Positions 32,235 through 41,073 of a stretch of DNA of 64,000 nucleotides are shown piece by piece (position 1 is the first letter of the stretch; the number at the start of each line of letters is the position of its first letter). The position numbers were made by a program, and so were the translations under genes. A model generated the notes under the pieces. The model was not told the origin of the DNA and ran no database searches. It saw only the letters and a list, made by a program, of their open reading frames with translations. This stretch comes from Lachnospiraceae bacterium AD3010 (GTDB lineage Bacteria > Bacillota > Clostridia > Lachnospirales > Lachnospiraceae): NCBI GenBank assembly GCA_000622025.1, contig JHWU01000010.1, positions 1 to 64,000 of the forward strand, read 5' to 3'.

Positions 32235-32834
32235 TTACATCAGTTCACGTACAGCCTTCTGAAGTCTTGCAACCTGTTTCTTCAGCTCACTATTTTCGGT
32301 TTTTAATACTGCGTTTTCTATCTGCAGCCTGGATGCAGGAGTATCCTTCTTAACATTGACCTCTGTAGATTTCAGGTTCTTTGAATTGATTCTTGTGTTA
32401 ACACTCTTCTTTGATGCAGTCTTAGCTGATGTCTTTGCAGCTTTTGAACCCAACTTGGACTTTGAAGCAGTTTTTGCAGTGGATTTTGCGTTGCTCTTCG
32501 ATGTGTTCTTTCCAGCACTTTTCGCAGCAGCCTTTGACTTGGTTTCAGTCTTCCTGGCAGCAGCCTTTGACTTGGTTTCAGTCTTCTTGGCAGCAGCTTT
32601 TGACTTGGTGGTATTGCTGCTCTTCTTTCCTTTTTTGGAAGTCTCTGCTCTTTTTTTCTCAGCCTGCGCGGCCTTTGTTGCAGAAGGATCAGCTTCCTTT
32701 CTCCACATAGAAACGAGCTGCCAGGAAACACCCGCCTCTTCTGCTGCCTTCTTTACATTGCCAAGTTCCTTTGCACGCTTAAGAACAGCTTCCTTCTGTT
32801 CCGCAGTGTATTCCACCTTCTTTTCGTTGGTCAT
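32235..32834 (-). CDS. HTH protein with histone-H1-like Lys/Ala-rich linker
   Basis: The 199-residue protein has three parts. A transposase-like helix-turn-helix fills residues 1-45 (YTAEQKEAVLKRAKELGNVK, then KAAEEAGVSWQLVSMWRKE). A basic low-complexity linker of about 110 residues follows, with tandem TETKSKAAA(K/R) units. A leucine-zipper coiled coil ends it (LQIENAVLKTENSELKKQVA). The linker is like the tails of histone-H1-like bacterial proteins. It may bind DNA non-specifically as an oligomer. Good ribosome site (AAGGAGATAAT) on the minus strand. Confidence 0.7.
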   Translation of the reverse strand: MTNEKKVEYTAEQKEAVLKRAKELGNVKKAAEEAGVSWQLVSMWRKEADPSATKAAQAEKKRAETSKKGKKSSNTTKSKAAAKKTETKSKAAARKTETKSKAAAKSAGKNTSKSNAKSTAKTASKSKLGSKAAKTSAKTASKKSVNTRINSKNLKSTEVNVKKDTPASRLQIENAVLKTENSELKKQVARLQKAVRELM

Positions 32835-33024
32835 AAGATCATTATCTCCTTATTTTGAAAGTATTAAACAACTATCTTCTAAATAATATCACAAAGGTCG
32901 TATTTATGCCAAATAATCACTGCTCTCTGCTTTGAACTCGGCTTTGAACTTGAGAAGATCATTTGTTACCATTGGTTATTTTACTTCAATTATTTTTATC
33001 CTGATCATCCGGTAAAATACTGAC

Positions 33025-34191
33025 TTATCTTCCCGATCTCTCCAGCTTATTTCTTACTCTTGAAATCGTATCGGCGTCTAATCCGATATCTAAGAAATAC
33101 CTTTCTGCACAGGAAGAAAGATCCTCAGTCATTATATCGGAATTCCCATTTCCTATGGTATTGGCTATCATAGGATCAAGGACATCCCTTATTATGATCT
33201 TATACTTTTCTTTGTCTGTCTTTTCATCTAAATGATAGTAATTATGGTAAGTTGTCATATAATCATCGACTATTTCATCATAGGTCGCACCGCAAAGAGC
33301 TTCCAGGAGCATACAGAAATAGCCGGTTCTGTCCTTGCCTTCAGTACAGTGGACAAGGAACGGTCCCTCATTTTCAGCTATCGCTATGAAACCTTTCTTC
33401 AATCCTTCCCTGAATCTGTCAGAAGTGTAATCCATATTCATTGAAAGAGGAATAACAAAGCCTTTATCATTCAATTCCTTAAAATAAGGCGAATCAAAAT
33501 CATCAGACTTAATGTATCCGTCAATCTTATCATTATCATCGGCAAGGTCCAGAATATATCCTACCCCGTTTTCTTTAATGAGCTTATCCACATACGGAGC
33601 CCGTCCATGCTGGTTATCACAGGGAGATGCGGAACGATACAGTATACCCTCATTTATGCCGGTGCATTTAACACTCCTGAAATTCGCAAATACGGCATCA
33701 TTTTCATAATCATCCCGCTCATCAGTATAGTGCAGGTCCCTGGCATTCTGTATGTCTCTATATTTTCCCTTTTCCTCAAGGGTAATGACTGCAGTGTCAT
33801 TATCCGAAAGGTCTGCGATATCCCATAGATCACCGCCATTACTTATTGCGGCTTTTATGTAATCATACCCAGGATATCCTACAAGAAGGGGTTCTCCCGT
33901 CTTTGTATAAAATCCGTTATAATATGGAAGGCTTTCTAATGAATATCCATTGGAGAATTCAAGTGTGACGCTGTCTCCGAACTCAAAACCAAGGTCATTA
34001 AATTCCTCAATGGTTTTTCTGATATATATTCCTCCGAATTCAGGTTCGTGTATTATGGCGCATTCATCAAGCCTTATCGTCTCCGGCACGGAAGTTAGGA
34101 CTGCGCTTCCGGAATCCCGGCTGCAGCCTGTGAAAAATAATATTCCCGAAAAGATCACGGGTATAAGCTTTGCAAATCCACTTTGATTCAA
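33025..34191 (-). CDS. Lipoprotein tyrosine phosphatase
   Basis: The 388-residue precursor has a lipobox (ILFFTGCSRD). An N-terminal beta-rich domain follows (FGDSVTLEFSNGYSLESLPY…LVGYPGYDYIKAAISNGGDL…). The C-terminal part is a Y_phosphatase3-type domain with the P-loop HCTEGKDRTG (CX5R). It is anchored outside the membrane, so it acts on extracellular phosphate esters or phosphotyrosine. The first domain is found with such phosphatases in clostridia but I cannot assign a reaction. No clear terminator is seen. Confidence 0.8.
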   Translation of the reverse strand: MNQSGFAKLIPVIFSGILFFTGCSRDSGSAVLTSVPETIRLDECAIIHEPEFGGIYIRKTIEEFNDLGFEFGDSVTLEFSNGYSLESLPYYNGFYTKTGEPLLVGYPGYDYIKAAISNGGDLWDIADLSDNDTAVITLEEKGKYRDIQNARDLHYTDERDDYENDAVFANFRSVKCTGINEGILYRSASPCDNQHGRAPYVDKLIKENGVGYILDLADDNDKIDGYIKSDDFDSPYFKELNDKGFVIPLSMNMDYTSDRFREGLKKGFIAIAENEGPFLVHCTEGKDRTGYFCMLLEALCGATYDEIVDDYMTTYHNYYHLDEKTDKEKYKIIIRDVLDPMIANTIGNGNSDIMTEDLSSCAERYFLDIGLDADTISRVRNKLERSGR

Positions 34192-34466
34192 TTATTATCA
34201 ACCTCTCTCTTTGTTTTTGCCTTTTACATATTCCCATGGATAACTGTCCATATCCTAGCATTTTCCGCACTTTTATACAATATATAGTAAACGACAACTC
34301 CCTTTTTGTTTTGACGTTTACAGCACCGGATTTTGGCGGCTGAAAGCCGCATATTTCCTTCAACGATATTCAAGGATGATCGACTAAGGTTTAAGAAATA
34401 ACCTTAAATTGGTTGCTTCACAGTTTGGAGGATGATAAGCTTGTATAAACTGTATGTGAGTGTGTA

Positions 34467-34640
34467 ATGTTGTTACGGAACATTTATCTTGAAACCATGA
34501 AGCATAGGATACTCATGGATCTCGGACCTTCCGGGGAGACACTTGAAAATGCAAAAAAACTTGGAATAGATCTAAGGAGAATTGATACTGTAATACTAAG
34601 CCATGACCACTATGATCATTCAGGAGGAATACGTATATGA
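34467..34640 (+). pseudogene. Metallo-beta-lactamase-fold fragment
   Basis: 57 codons read …HRILMDLGPSGETLENAKKLGIDLRRIDTVILSHDHYDHSGGIRI. This is the N-terminal piece of an MBL-fold hydrolase up to the metal motif HxHxDH (here HDHYDH). The rest is lost, and the frame stops in an ATGA overlap with the GH114 gene. The preceding 34192-34466 region shows no other gene. Confidence 0.65.
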
Positions 34641-35494
34641 AATGGCACAGGTTTTTTGCATGGGCGGCAGTAATTCTATTATTGCTGTCTATTGTTTTTG
34701 GGGAAATCGATGTATCTGCAAGTCCCGGCATTGGTAAGGATCCTGTCAAATATGAATATGGGGTTTTTCTCGGTGTGAATGCCGGAAAAAAAGCAATGAG
34801 AAAGTTCAGGAAATATGAGACCATAGTTCTGGATGTACAGAACGGTTTTGACAAGGATGATATTCAGACCCTTAAAGAGCGGGGGCACAGGGTTTACAGC
34901 TATATTAATGTCGGAGCCATTGAGAATTACAGGGATTATTACAATGACTACCTGGATGTTACACTTGGAAAATACGATAACTGGCCTGATGAAAGATGGG
35001 TGGATGTTTCCAAATCAAAGTGGCAGGATTTTATTCTGAAGGATCTTTCTGAGAAGATAAAGGCTACCGGTGTAGATGGTTATTTCGTGGACAATATCGA
35101 CGTGTATTACCAGTATCACAGGGAGCCCATCTATAACGGGGTAGAGATCATACTAAGAGGTCTGAAAGAAAAGGGTGATGTGATCATAAATGGCGGAGAT
35201 ACCTTCGTAATGGAGTATCTTGAAAAGGGTGAAGCTCCGGAAATGATACTTGACGGAGTAAATCAGGAGACAGTTTTCACTGCAATAAAGGATTATGACA
35301 GGAATAAATTTACGGAGAGCAGTGAAGAAGATCGTGATTACTACCTTGCATATACGGAGGCCGTAAAGAAGCAGGGAAAAGAAGTTTTTCTTCTGGAATA
35401 TACGAGAAAAGGAAGGCTAAAAAGGAAGATCCAGGATCGCTGCAGGGAATTGGGGTATAAGTACTACATTTCAAAGAGTCTTGATCTGAAGTGA
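34637..35494 (+). CDS. GH114 endo-alpha-1,4-polygalactosaminidase-like protein
   Basis: The 285-residue precursor has an N-terminal signal/anchor helix (FFAWAAVILLLLSIVFG) and a TIM-barrel GH114 domain: TIVLDVQNGFDKDDIQTLKE, VYSYINVGAIENYRDYY, and the acid residues in GVDGYFVDNIDVY and LDGVNQETVF. The family cuts polygalactosamine-type exopolysaccharide. It starts inside the stop of the MBL remnant (ATGA), with AGGAGGAATAC upstream. Confidence 0.8.
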   Translation: MKWHRFFAWAAVILLLLSIVFGEIDVSASPGIGKDPVKYEYGVFLGVNAGKKAMRKFRKYETIVLDVQNGFDKDDIQTLKERGHRVYSYINVGAIENYRDYYNDYLDVTLGKYDNWPDERWVDVSKSKWQDFILKDLSEKIKATGVDGYFVDNIDVYYQYHREPIYNGVEIILRGLKEKGDVIINGGDTFVMEYLEKGEAPEMILDGVNQETVFTAIKDYDRNKFTESSEEDRDYYLAYTEAVKKQGKEVFLLEYTRKGRLKRKIQDRCRELGYKYYISKSLDLK

Positions 35495-35531
35495 CAGAGA
35501 ATCGGTCAAAACGCCTTTGATAATCGGTTTT

Positions 35532-35561
35532 TTGGCAAAAATACGGCCTTTGTGATATCAT
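35532..35561 (+). promoter_or_regulatory. Promoter of the DUF819 gene
   Basis: TTGGCA (35532-35537), 18 bp, TATCAT (35556-35561), about 75 bp before the ATG at 35637. Confidence 0.5.
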
Positions 35562-35636
35562 GATCAGGAAATTGTCTCCACTTTAGAAAAGCCTGTGGCG
35601 GGGACAAGGACCTTGGGCATTTGAAGGGGGATTATT

Positions 35637-36809
35637 ATGATTACTAATGGCTTTGATTATGTTGCGATACTGTTGTTTATGGCGGCCGTTCTGGTCACGC
35701 TGTCAACGCACGCCCAAGGCGGTCTTCAGAAATTCTTTAAGTACGTGCCTGCTGTTGTTCTTTGCTATCTGATCGCTATGCTTCTTTGCACCTTGAAGGT
35801 TTGGGATATAGAAGAAACGAAGCCGGCATACAGCGCATTGAAGAATAATCTGACCTATGCGATGATTTTTGCCATGCTCCTAAGATGTGACATCAGAAAG
35901 GTTCTGAAGCTTGGTCCAAAGATGATTATTGGATTCTTTTCAGCAACAGTCACCATCATCATAGGATTTATTACTGCATTCCTCATAATGAAGGGGGTCA
36001 TCGGAAGTGATGCCTGGATGGGTCTCGGTGCACTGTGCGGATCATGGATCGGAGGATCAGGAAATATGGTTGCGGTTCAGGCAGCTCTCAATATCAGTGA
36101 AGCAGATATGGGCTATGCTCTTGTCATTGATTCCATCGACTATTCGTTGTGGGTAATGTTTTTACTCTGGGCTATTCAGCTGGCACCAAAGTTCAATAAG
36201 TGGACCAGGGCAGACACTTCAAAGCTTGATGAGGTTTCATCAAAGCTTGAGGAAGAGGCAAAGTCAAACACAAATAAGATCACATTTCAGAGTCTCATTC
36301 TTCTTATTGGCTCCGCCTTCCTGGCAAGTGCCATTGCATCAAATGTGGGCGGCAAACTGTATTATGCAACCGGTTTCTCCGATAAGGCAACATGGACGGT
36401 TCTTTTCATAACAGCAGTTTCACTTATAGCTGCCATTACTCCTCTTGGAAGAGTTCCGGGATCTGCAGAAGTATCCAATCTGCTCCTCTATACGGTGATC
36501 GCTCTTCTGGCAAGCCGTGCAAGTCTTCTTGAGCTTGGAGATGCACCTGCATGGATTCTTACAGGATTTATCATCCTTGCGATTCATGCGGTTCTCATGG
36601 GTCTTATCTGCAAAGTGCTTAAGCTGGATCTTTTTACAGCCGGAGTTGCTTCTCTTGCCAATATCGGCGGAACAGCATCTGCACCTGTGCTTGCGGGATC
36701 TTACTCAGGATCTCTCGTTCCCGTAGGTATCCTAATGGCTCTTATGGGTTATGTAGTAGGTACACCTATGGCTGTACTTTGTGCAAATATCCTGCGTGCT
36801 CTGGCATAA
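35637..36809 (+). CDS. DUF819 family membrane protein
   Basis: The 390-residue protein has about ten membrane helices and the DUF819 hallmarks GALCGSWIGGSGNMVAVQAA and VASLANIGGTASAPVLAGSY, two inverted re-entrant-like motifs resembling those of anion/Na+ symporters. Substrate unknown. GAAGGGGGATT precedes the ATG. It is bounded by its own promoter and a terminator, so it is a single-gene unit. Confidence 0.85.
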   Translation: MITNGFDYVAILLFMAAVLVTLSTHAQGGLQKFFKYVPAVVLCYLIAMLLCTLKVWDIEETKPAYSALKNNLTYAMIFAMLLRCDIRKVLKLGPKMIIGFFSATVTIIIGFITAFLIMKGVIGSDAWMGLGALCGSWIGGSGNMVAVQAALNISEADMGYALVIDSIDYSLWVMFLLWAIQLAPKFNKWTRADTSKLDEVSSKLEEEAKSNTNKITFQSLILLIGSAFLASAIASNVGGKLYYATGFSDKATWTVLFITAVSLIAAITPLGRVPGSAEVSNLLLYTVIALLASRASLLELGDAPAWILTGFIILAIHAVLMGLICKVLKLDLFTAGVASLANIGGTASAPVLAGSYSGSLVPVGILMALMGYVVGTPMAVLCANILRALA

Positions 36810-36848
36810 AGAGCGGATGTCAAAGATTTATTGAACAGATTAATTGCG

Positions 36849-36872
36849 GGGCTGTTTATTGACAGCCCTTTT
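36849..36872 (+). terminator. Terminator after the DUF819 gene
   Basis: GGGCTGT / ACAGCCC with a six-base loop, then TTTTG. Confidence 0.75.
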
Positions 36873-36995
36873 GTCGTAAGGAAGGAATACGGAAACACTC
36901 GGGTTATCAGCTATTATCTTGCGTAGTTCGCTACGGATCATAGGCCTAGGTATGTCAGGACAAAGCAGGAGATAATGTGATCGCTATCGGAGGAG

Positions 36996-38174
36996 ATGAC
37001 GGAACAGATCATGAGTAAAGAAAAAACAACAATAGTATTTACAGGAGATATAGGTTTTGATAAATATATGCTGAACCGGTGGGAGGATCCGGAGCTTGTT
37101 TCGGTGTCACTTCTGGATTTTTTTCATAGTGCGGACCATGTGGTTGCAAATGTGGAAGGGGCTTTGACAGACGCAGAGGATAACGGAAGTCACGGTGTTT
37201 TCTTTCACAGCATTAATCCTGCCGCAGTGTCTGTGCTTAAGAATATCCATGCGGATATCTGGAATATTTCAAACAACCATATCATGGATGCGGGAGTGGA
37301 CGGACTCTTAAGCACCAGGCGTCTTGCAGCGGAATCGGGAGCGAATACCATAGGTGCCGATACTAATGAAGAAGAGGCCTCAAAGCCGGTTATCTTTGAG
37401 GAAGCCGGGGGAATAGGCATGTTCGGTGTTGCCTACATGGCAGAGTGTATACCTGCAACGGCTACAGATCCCGGAGTGTTCCGATGGGATGACATGGAGC
37501 GTATAGAAGCCAGGATAAAAGAGATAAAAGAACACTGCAGATGGTGTGTAATTGTGGCTCACGGGGGAGAGGAGTTTGCAGCCATGCCGAACCCCTATAC
37601 AAGAGACAGATATCTTAAGTATCTTGAGATGGGAGCCGATGCAGTGGTGGCCCATCATCCTCATGTGGTTGAGAATTACGAGACATTTGATAATGGAAAG
37701 ATGATCTTCTATTCTCTTGGTAATTTTATTTTTGACACGGACTATCAGCGTGTTCACCCCTATACCGATGAGGGAGTTCTCCTGAAGCTTATTTTCACAG
37801 AGTCCGAAATGTCCTTTGAGGCCGTTGGGATAAAGATCCTGAGGGAATCGGAAAGCATAGTTGAAGCAGAGCTTCCGGATATCTTTACAGATATCCGGGC
37901 GGAGGAGTATGCATTGCTATCCCCTCTTGCAGCAGCTGCCTTTGTTCAGGAAGAGCGTAAAAAAATGATCTATCTTGAAAGGGAGCGTTTTGAGAATGCG
38001 GGAGAGGATGTATGGAATGCTTATTTCTTCAGTACGGAGCCTGATGGCTATTTCGAAAAAGCCCATATGGATCTTTCGGTCGTGGTACCTTTTTCCCGGA
38101 CTGCTGAGGGAGGTGAATGGAAGAGAAGTAAGCTGGAGAAAGTAAAGGAGTATCTTCTGACGATGGTATCATAG
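36996..38174 (+). CDS. CapA/PgsA family protein
   Basis: The 387-392-residue protein is a CapA-type metallophosphoesterase-like protein: VFTGDIGFDKYM, ADHVVANVEGALTD, WNISNNHIMDAGVDGL, CVIVAHGGEEF, GADAVVAHHPHVVENYETFDNGKMIFYSLGNFIFD are the family motifs in order. It has no signal peptide, unlike the poly-gamma-glutamate factors, so it is probably cytosolic. The start is ATG 36996, which touches GGAGGAG, or 37011. The stretch 36876-36995 holds no gene. Confidence 0.8.
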   Translation: MTEQIMSKEKTTIVFTGDIGFDKYMLNRWEDPELVSVSLLDFFHSADHVVANVEGALTDAEDNGSHGVFFHSINPAAVSVLKNIHADIWNISNNHIMDAGVDGLLSTRRLAAESGANTIGADTNEEEASKPVIFEEAGGIGMFGVAYMAECIPATATDPGVFRWDDMERIEARIKEIKEHCRWCVIVAHGGEEFAAMPNPYTRDRYLKYLEMGADAVVAHHPHVVENYETFDNGKMIFYSLGNFIFDTDYQRVHPYTDEGVLLKLIFTESEMSFEAVGIKILRESESIVEAELPDIFTDIRAEEYALLSPLAAAAFVQEERKKMIYLERERFENAGEDVWNAYFFSTEPDGYFEKAHMDLSVVVPFSRTAEGGEWKRSKLEKVKEYLLTMVS

Positions 38175-38309
38175 CTCTGCTTTGCGGTTGCTTTGGTGCT
38201 TACTTCTTCTCCTTGCAGAAAGATGTTTTTCAAGGGTAAAAGCCTTAATGACAGGGCATTGCCTGCCTGAACAGATGAAGGTTTATAAGTATGGATAGAG
38301 AGGGAAAAA

Positions 38310-38768
38310 ATGATAGTATCTACGCTTTGTTATATTGAAGACAATGGTAAATATCTGATGCTTCTTCGAAATAAGAAGCAGAAGGATGTCAATATAGGGA
38401 AATGGATAGGGGTAGGGGGCAGAGTTGAGCCGGGAGAAAGCCCGGAGGAATGTGTATGTCGTGAAGTTTTAGAAGAAACAGGCCTGACTATCACAGCGTA
38501 TAAAATGAGGGGTATTCTGACATTTTCATCAGTGGGATGGGAGGATGAATATATTTTTGTATTTACATCCGATGCGTACTCGGGGGAATTGAAAGAATGC
38601 GATGAAGGTGAGCTCAGATGGATAGATAAAGCGGAAATAATGAGCCTTAATCTATGGGAGGGCGACAGGCTATTTCTTAAGGATATACTGGACGGCGGTA
38701 CATTCTTTTCAATGCGGCTTTCTTATAAGGGGGACAGGCTTATAGATCACGTGGAGTATTATTACTAA
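38310..38768 (+). CDS. Nudix hydrolase (MutT/8-oxo-dGTP type)
   Basis: The 152-residue protein carries the complete Nudix box GGRVEPGESPEECVCREVLEETGL with all three metal-binding Glu residues. GKWIGVGGR and the aromatic WEDEYIFVF resemble 8-oxo-dGTP/NTP diphosphatases. It would remove oxidised nucleotides. The ATG lies behind AGAGAGGGAAAA. Confidence 0.85.
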   Translation: MIVSTLCYIEDNGKYLMLLRNKKQKDVNIGKWIGVGGRVEPGESPEECVCREVLEETGLTITAYKMRGILTFSSVGWEDEYIFVFTSDAYSGELKECDEGELRWIDKAEIMSLNLWEGDRLFLKDILDGGTFFSMRLSYKGDRLIDHVEYYY

Positions 38769-38783
38769 GAAAAACATTTTTTA

Positions 38784-38864
38784 CAGAAAAAGCTGGATGA
38801 AATTCTTAAATACTATGCGGATATGGGCTGTGAAGTATTGACGCTCAAGGAGTGCAGGAGATAA
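38784..38864 (+). pseudogene. Isochorismatase C-terminal fragment
   Basis: QKKLDEILKYYADMGCEVLT… is a diverged copy of the last 25 or so residues of the isochorismatase gene at 59236-59748 (bases 59648-59727). No other part is present. Confidence 0.75.
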
Positions 38865-38879
38865 AGGGGAGCATTTAAC

Positions 38880-39758
38880 ATGCATTTTGTTGATTCAAAA
38901 GGAATACTTACCCGTCACGGCAGATACTATGGAATGAATATTTACCGGGGATGCACTCACGGCTGCATTTACTGTGACAGCAGGAGCAGGTGTTATCAGT
39001 TCACGCATCCTTTTGAGGACATTGAGGTAAAACAGAATGCGCCGGAGCTTCTTGACGCGGCACTGAAGTCGAAAAGGAAAAAGTGCATGATCGGAACAGG
39101 TGCGATGTCGGATCCGTATATGCACTGTGAAGAAAACTTGAAGCTTACAAGACGATGCCTGGAGATTATCCTGAAAAATGATTTTGGCGTTGCGATTCAG
39201 ACAAAATCAGACCGTATCCTTCGGGATATTGACCTGCTTTCTGAAATCAACCGTTCAGCAAAATGTGTGGTGCAGATGACTCTTACAACTTATGACGATG
39301 ATTTGTGCCGGATTTTAGAGCCGGGTGTCTGCAATACAAAGCGAAGGCTTGAAGTGCTGGAAGAAATGCAGAAAAGAGGTATACCAACGGTCGTATGGGT
39401 CACTCCGATCCTTCCATTCATCAATGATACTAAAGAAAACATTTCCTCAATTCTGAATGAGTGTGTACGAGTGGGAGTAAAGGGTGTTATAGATTTTGGT
39501 ATGGGACTGACGCTTCGGGAAGGAGACCGGGAATACTTTTATGAAGCACTTGACAAGTTTTTTCCGGGAATGAAGGAACGGTACATCAAGCAGTATGGGA
39601 ATGCGTATGAGCTGCCAAGTCCTAATGCAAAAGAATTGATAGGGCTACTCCAAAGAATCTGTAAGGAAAATGGAATCCTGTCAAGACCGGAGGATTGTTT
39701 CAGGTATATGAACGACCTGCCGGAAAAATATTCGCAGATGAGTATATTTGATCTCTGA
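38880..39758 (+). CDS. Radical SAM protein (Rv2578c / SPL-like)
   Basis: The 292-residue protein has the 4Fe-4S motif CxxxCxxC as RGCTHGCIYCDSRSRCYQ, the MIGTGAMSDPYMHCE block of spore-photoproduct-lyase-like Rv2578c proteins, and TKSDRILRD, TTYDDDLCRILEPG, WVTPILPFINDT further on. It forms the 5'-deoxyadenosyl radical; the substrate is unknown. It begins at ATG 38880, 16 bases after the isochorismatase remnant, with AAAGGGGAG as ribosome site. Confidence 0.85.
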   Translation: MHFVDSKGILTRHGRYYGMNIYRGCTHGCIYCDSRSRCYQFTHPFEDIEVKQNAPELLDAALKSKRKKCMIGTGAMSDPYMHCEENLKLTRRCLEIILKNDFGVAIQTKSDRILRDIDLLSEINRSAKCVVQMTLTTYDDDLCRILEPGVCNTKRRLEVLEEMQKRGIPTVVWVTPILPFINDTKENISSILNECVRVGVKGVIDFGMGLTLREGDREYFYEALDKFFPGMKERYIKQYGNAYELPSPNAKELIGLLQRICKENGILSRPEDCFRYMNDLPEKYSQMSIFDL

Positions 39759-39833
39759 AGAAGGGAAAACGGATAATGACCCGTAGAGTATAGGTCAGTG
39801 GAGAACGAATCTCTGCTGACCATATTTTCCCAC

Positions 39834-39862
39834 TTGACAAGCTAATGCACGTTAGCTATAGT
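39834..39862 (+). promoter_or_regulatory. TetR promoter with operator in the spacer
   Basis: TTGACA (39834-39839), exactly 17 bp, TATAGT (39857-39862). The spacer is almost entirely the inverted repeat GCTAATGCACGTTAGC (39841-39856). A repressor bound there would block RNA polymerase, as expected for autoregulation. Related palindromes occur at 46872 and 51058. Confidence 0.75.
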
Positions 39863-39896
39863 ATGACTGATGTTGATCAGTAATGAGGAGGGAGTC

Positions 39897-40493
39897 ATGT
39901 CTACCAAAGAGAAGATACTTGATGCGGCATTAACATTATTCGCAGAGAATGGATATGATGGAACAAGCGTGGAGCAGATTGCAAGTATTGTCGGGATCAA
40001 AGCACCATCATTATATAAGCACTACAAGGGCAAGGAAGACATCTTGAATGCGCTCATCGATTCAGCAGAAGCGCGGTATGAGGAAATGTTCGGATCTGAG
40101 AAAAATACCGGGAAAGTGCCGGGGAGCCGGGAAGAGTTTATTCAGGTGACAATGGAAAGGATCTCATTTACAATGCGGGATCCCGTAATCCGTAAAACAA
40201 GGATGCTCCTTGTCCAGGAACAGTTCCGAAATGAAAGGATTTCCGAGGTTACTACCAGACATCAGCTGGATGGGATACAGAGGATGTTTGCAAAGATCAT
40301 TAAAGGCATGATGGATCGGGGCCTTGTAAAAAAGGATGATCCGGAGCTGCTTGCGGTAGAGCTTACCGCACCGGCTGTTTTGCAGATCGCAAGGTCAGAC
40401 AGACAGCCTCAGTGTGAGGAAGAATGTAAGGAATACATAGAAAAGCATTTACGGCATTTTTGTAAAGTGTACATGAGAAACGGAGGATTTTGA
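39897..40493 (+). CDS. TetR-family repressor
   Basis: The 198-residue regulator has the TetR helix-turn-helix at its N-terminus (KEKILDAALTLFAENGYDGT…IASIVGIKAPSLYKHYKGKEDILNAL) and an all-helical ligand domain of the usual size. ATG 39897 follows GGAGGGAGT; the upstream ATG at 39870 has none. The operator in its own promoter indicates negative autoregulation. The effector is unknown. Confidence 0.9.
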   Translation: MSTKEKILDAALTLFAENGYDGTSVEQIASIVGIKAPSLYKHYKGKEDILNALIDSAEARYEEMFGSEKNTGKVPGSREEFIQVTMERISFTMRDPVIRKTRMLLVQEQFRNERISEVTTRHQLDGIQRMFAKIIKGMMDRGLVKKDDPELLAVELTAPAVLQIARSDRQPQCEEECKEYIEKHLRHFCKVYMRNGGF

Positions 40494-40495
40494 TA

Positions 40496-40621
40496 ATGAA
40501 TGATTATATTGCATATTGCGGTCTGGACTGTGAGACCTGCGAAGCACGTATAGCTACGGTTAATATGTCAACGGGGACGGTTCTCGATGACTTACTGGAG
40601 ATACAAGGAAGCAGAAAATGA
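40496..40621 (+). pseudogene. DUF3795 N-terminal fragment running into a REP-like repeat
   Basis: MNDYIAYCGLDCETCEARIA is the start of a DUF3795 protein and is nearly identical to 52532-52603. After 22 codons the frame enters the repeat (gtcaacggggacggttctc) and stops at 40621. It still has an AUG and GGAGGATTTTGATA, so a 41-residue chimera could be made. Confidence 0.7.
40567..40593. repeat. REP-like repeat 1 (gtcaacggggacggttctc…gactt)
   Basis: One unit in plus orientation. It ends the DUF3795 fragment and is the first of the copies found from here to 61.7 kb. Confidence 0.75.
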
Positions 40622-40809
40622 AAAGAAAACACACAATTAATTGCTATAGCGAAATAGAAATGGACAGATGTGCAGATGCCTTGTTAGAACAGGGATACAA
40701 GGTTGAGAGACAATTAGGTGTAATGCCTGTTCAGCAGTTCTGCATACCCATATATAAAGTAATATTTTGGGGCATAAGTGAGAAAGGCAGATCCCACTGT
40801 GGAGACTGA
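40618..40809 (+). CDS. Small hypothetical ORF or fragment
   Basis: The 63-codon frame (MKRKHTINCYSEIEMDRCAD, then ALLEQGYKVERQLGVM…) overlaps the chimeric DUF3795 stop by four bases and has no clear ribosome site. It resembles the end of a cytosolic protein, but I recognise no family. Confidence 0.3.
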   Translation: MKRKHTINCYSEIEMDRCADALLEQGYKVERQLGVMPVQQFCIPIYKVIFWGISEKGRSHCGD

Positions 40810-40840
40810 ATTCCGCAAATAGTAAGTCAAAAGGGACAGT

Positions 40841-41035
40841 TTGTATAAGTCTTGTGGTGGTGATTTTGACAAAATTTACGGCGAAGCGATGAATGGAAAC
40901 GGATATTTTGGAAAAATAATCGAGGCCGGACATATCTATGAACTTGGATACGAGAAATGCACTTGTTCCAAAGTACAGTCTGGTCAGGTTACTGATCCGG
41001 ATCAGTGTAATTGCAGTATCCTCCTTTGGAAGTGA
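40841..41035 (+). pseudogene. Cys-rich fragment resembling ATC-hydrolase/DUF6144 tails
   Basis: MYKSCGGDFDKIYGEA…YEKCTCSKVQSGQVTDPDQC has the CGxxF … CxCxxV … CxCS pattern of small zinc-binding C-terminal domains. The frame then enters a copied piece of a GG-leader gene's untranslated region and stops (SILLWK). Confidence 0.45.
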
Positions 41036-41073
41036 TCTGCTTGTTTGGTTAAATATACGGCTTTATTTTACAG
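41018..41073. repeat. Copied 5' untranslated region of a GG-leader gene
   Basis: atcctcc…tttggaagtga…aaatatacggctttattttacag repeats 46371-46429, the region just before the minus-strand gene at 46083-46361, with a few changes. It supplies the last codons and the stop of the flagellinolysin remnant. Confidence 0.8.

Noticed and set aside
32356-32886. 176-codon plus-strand ORF over the Lys/Ala-rich gene
   Set aside because: Its Phe/Ala repeats mirror the Lys-rich repeats of the minus-strand gene; the latter has the ribosome site and an HTH.
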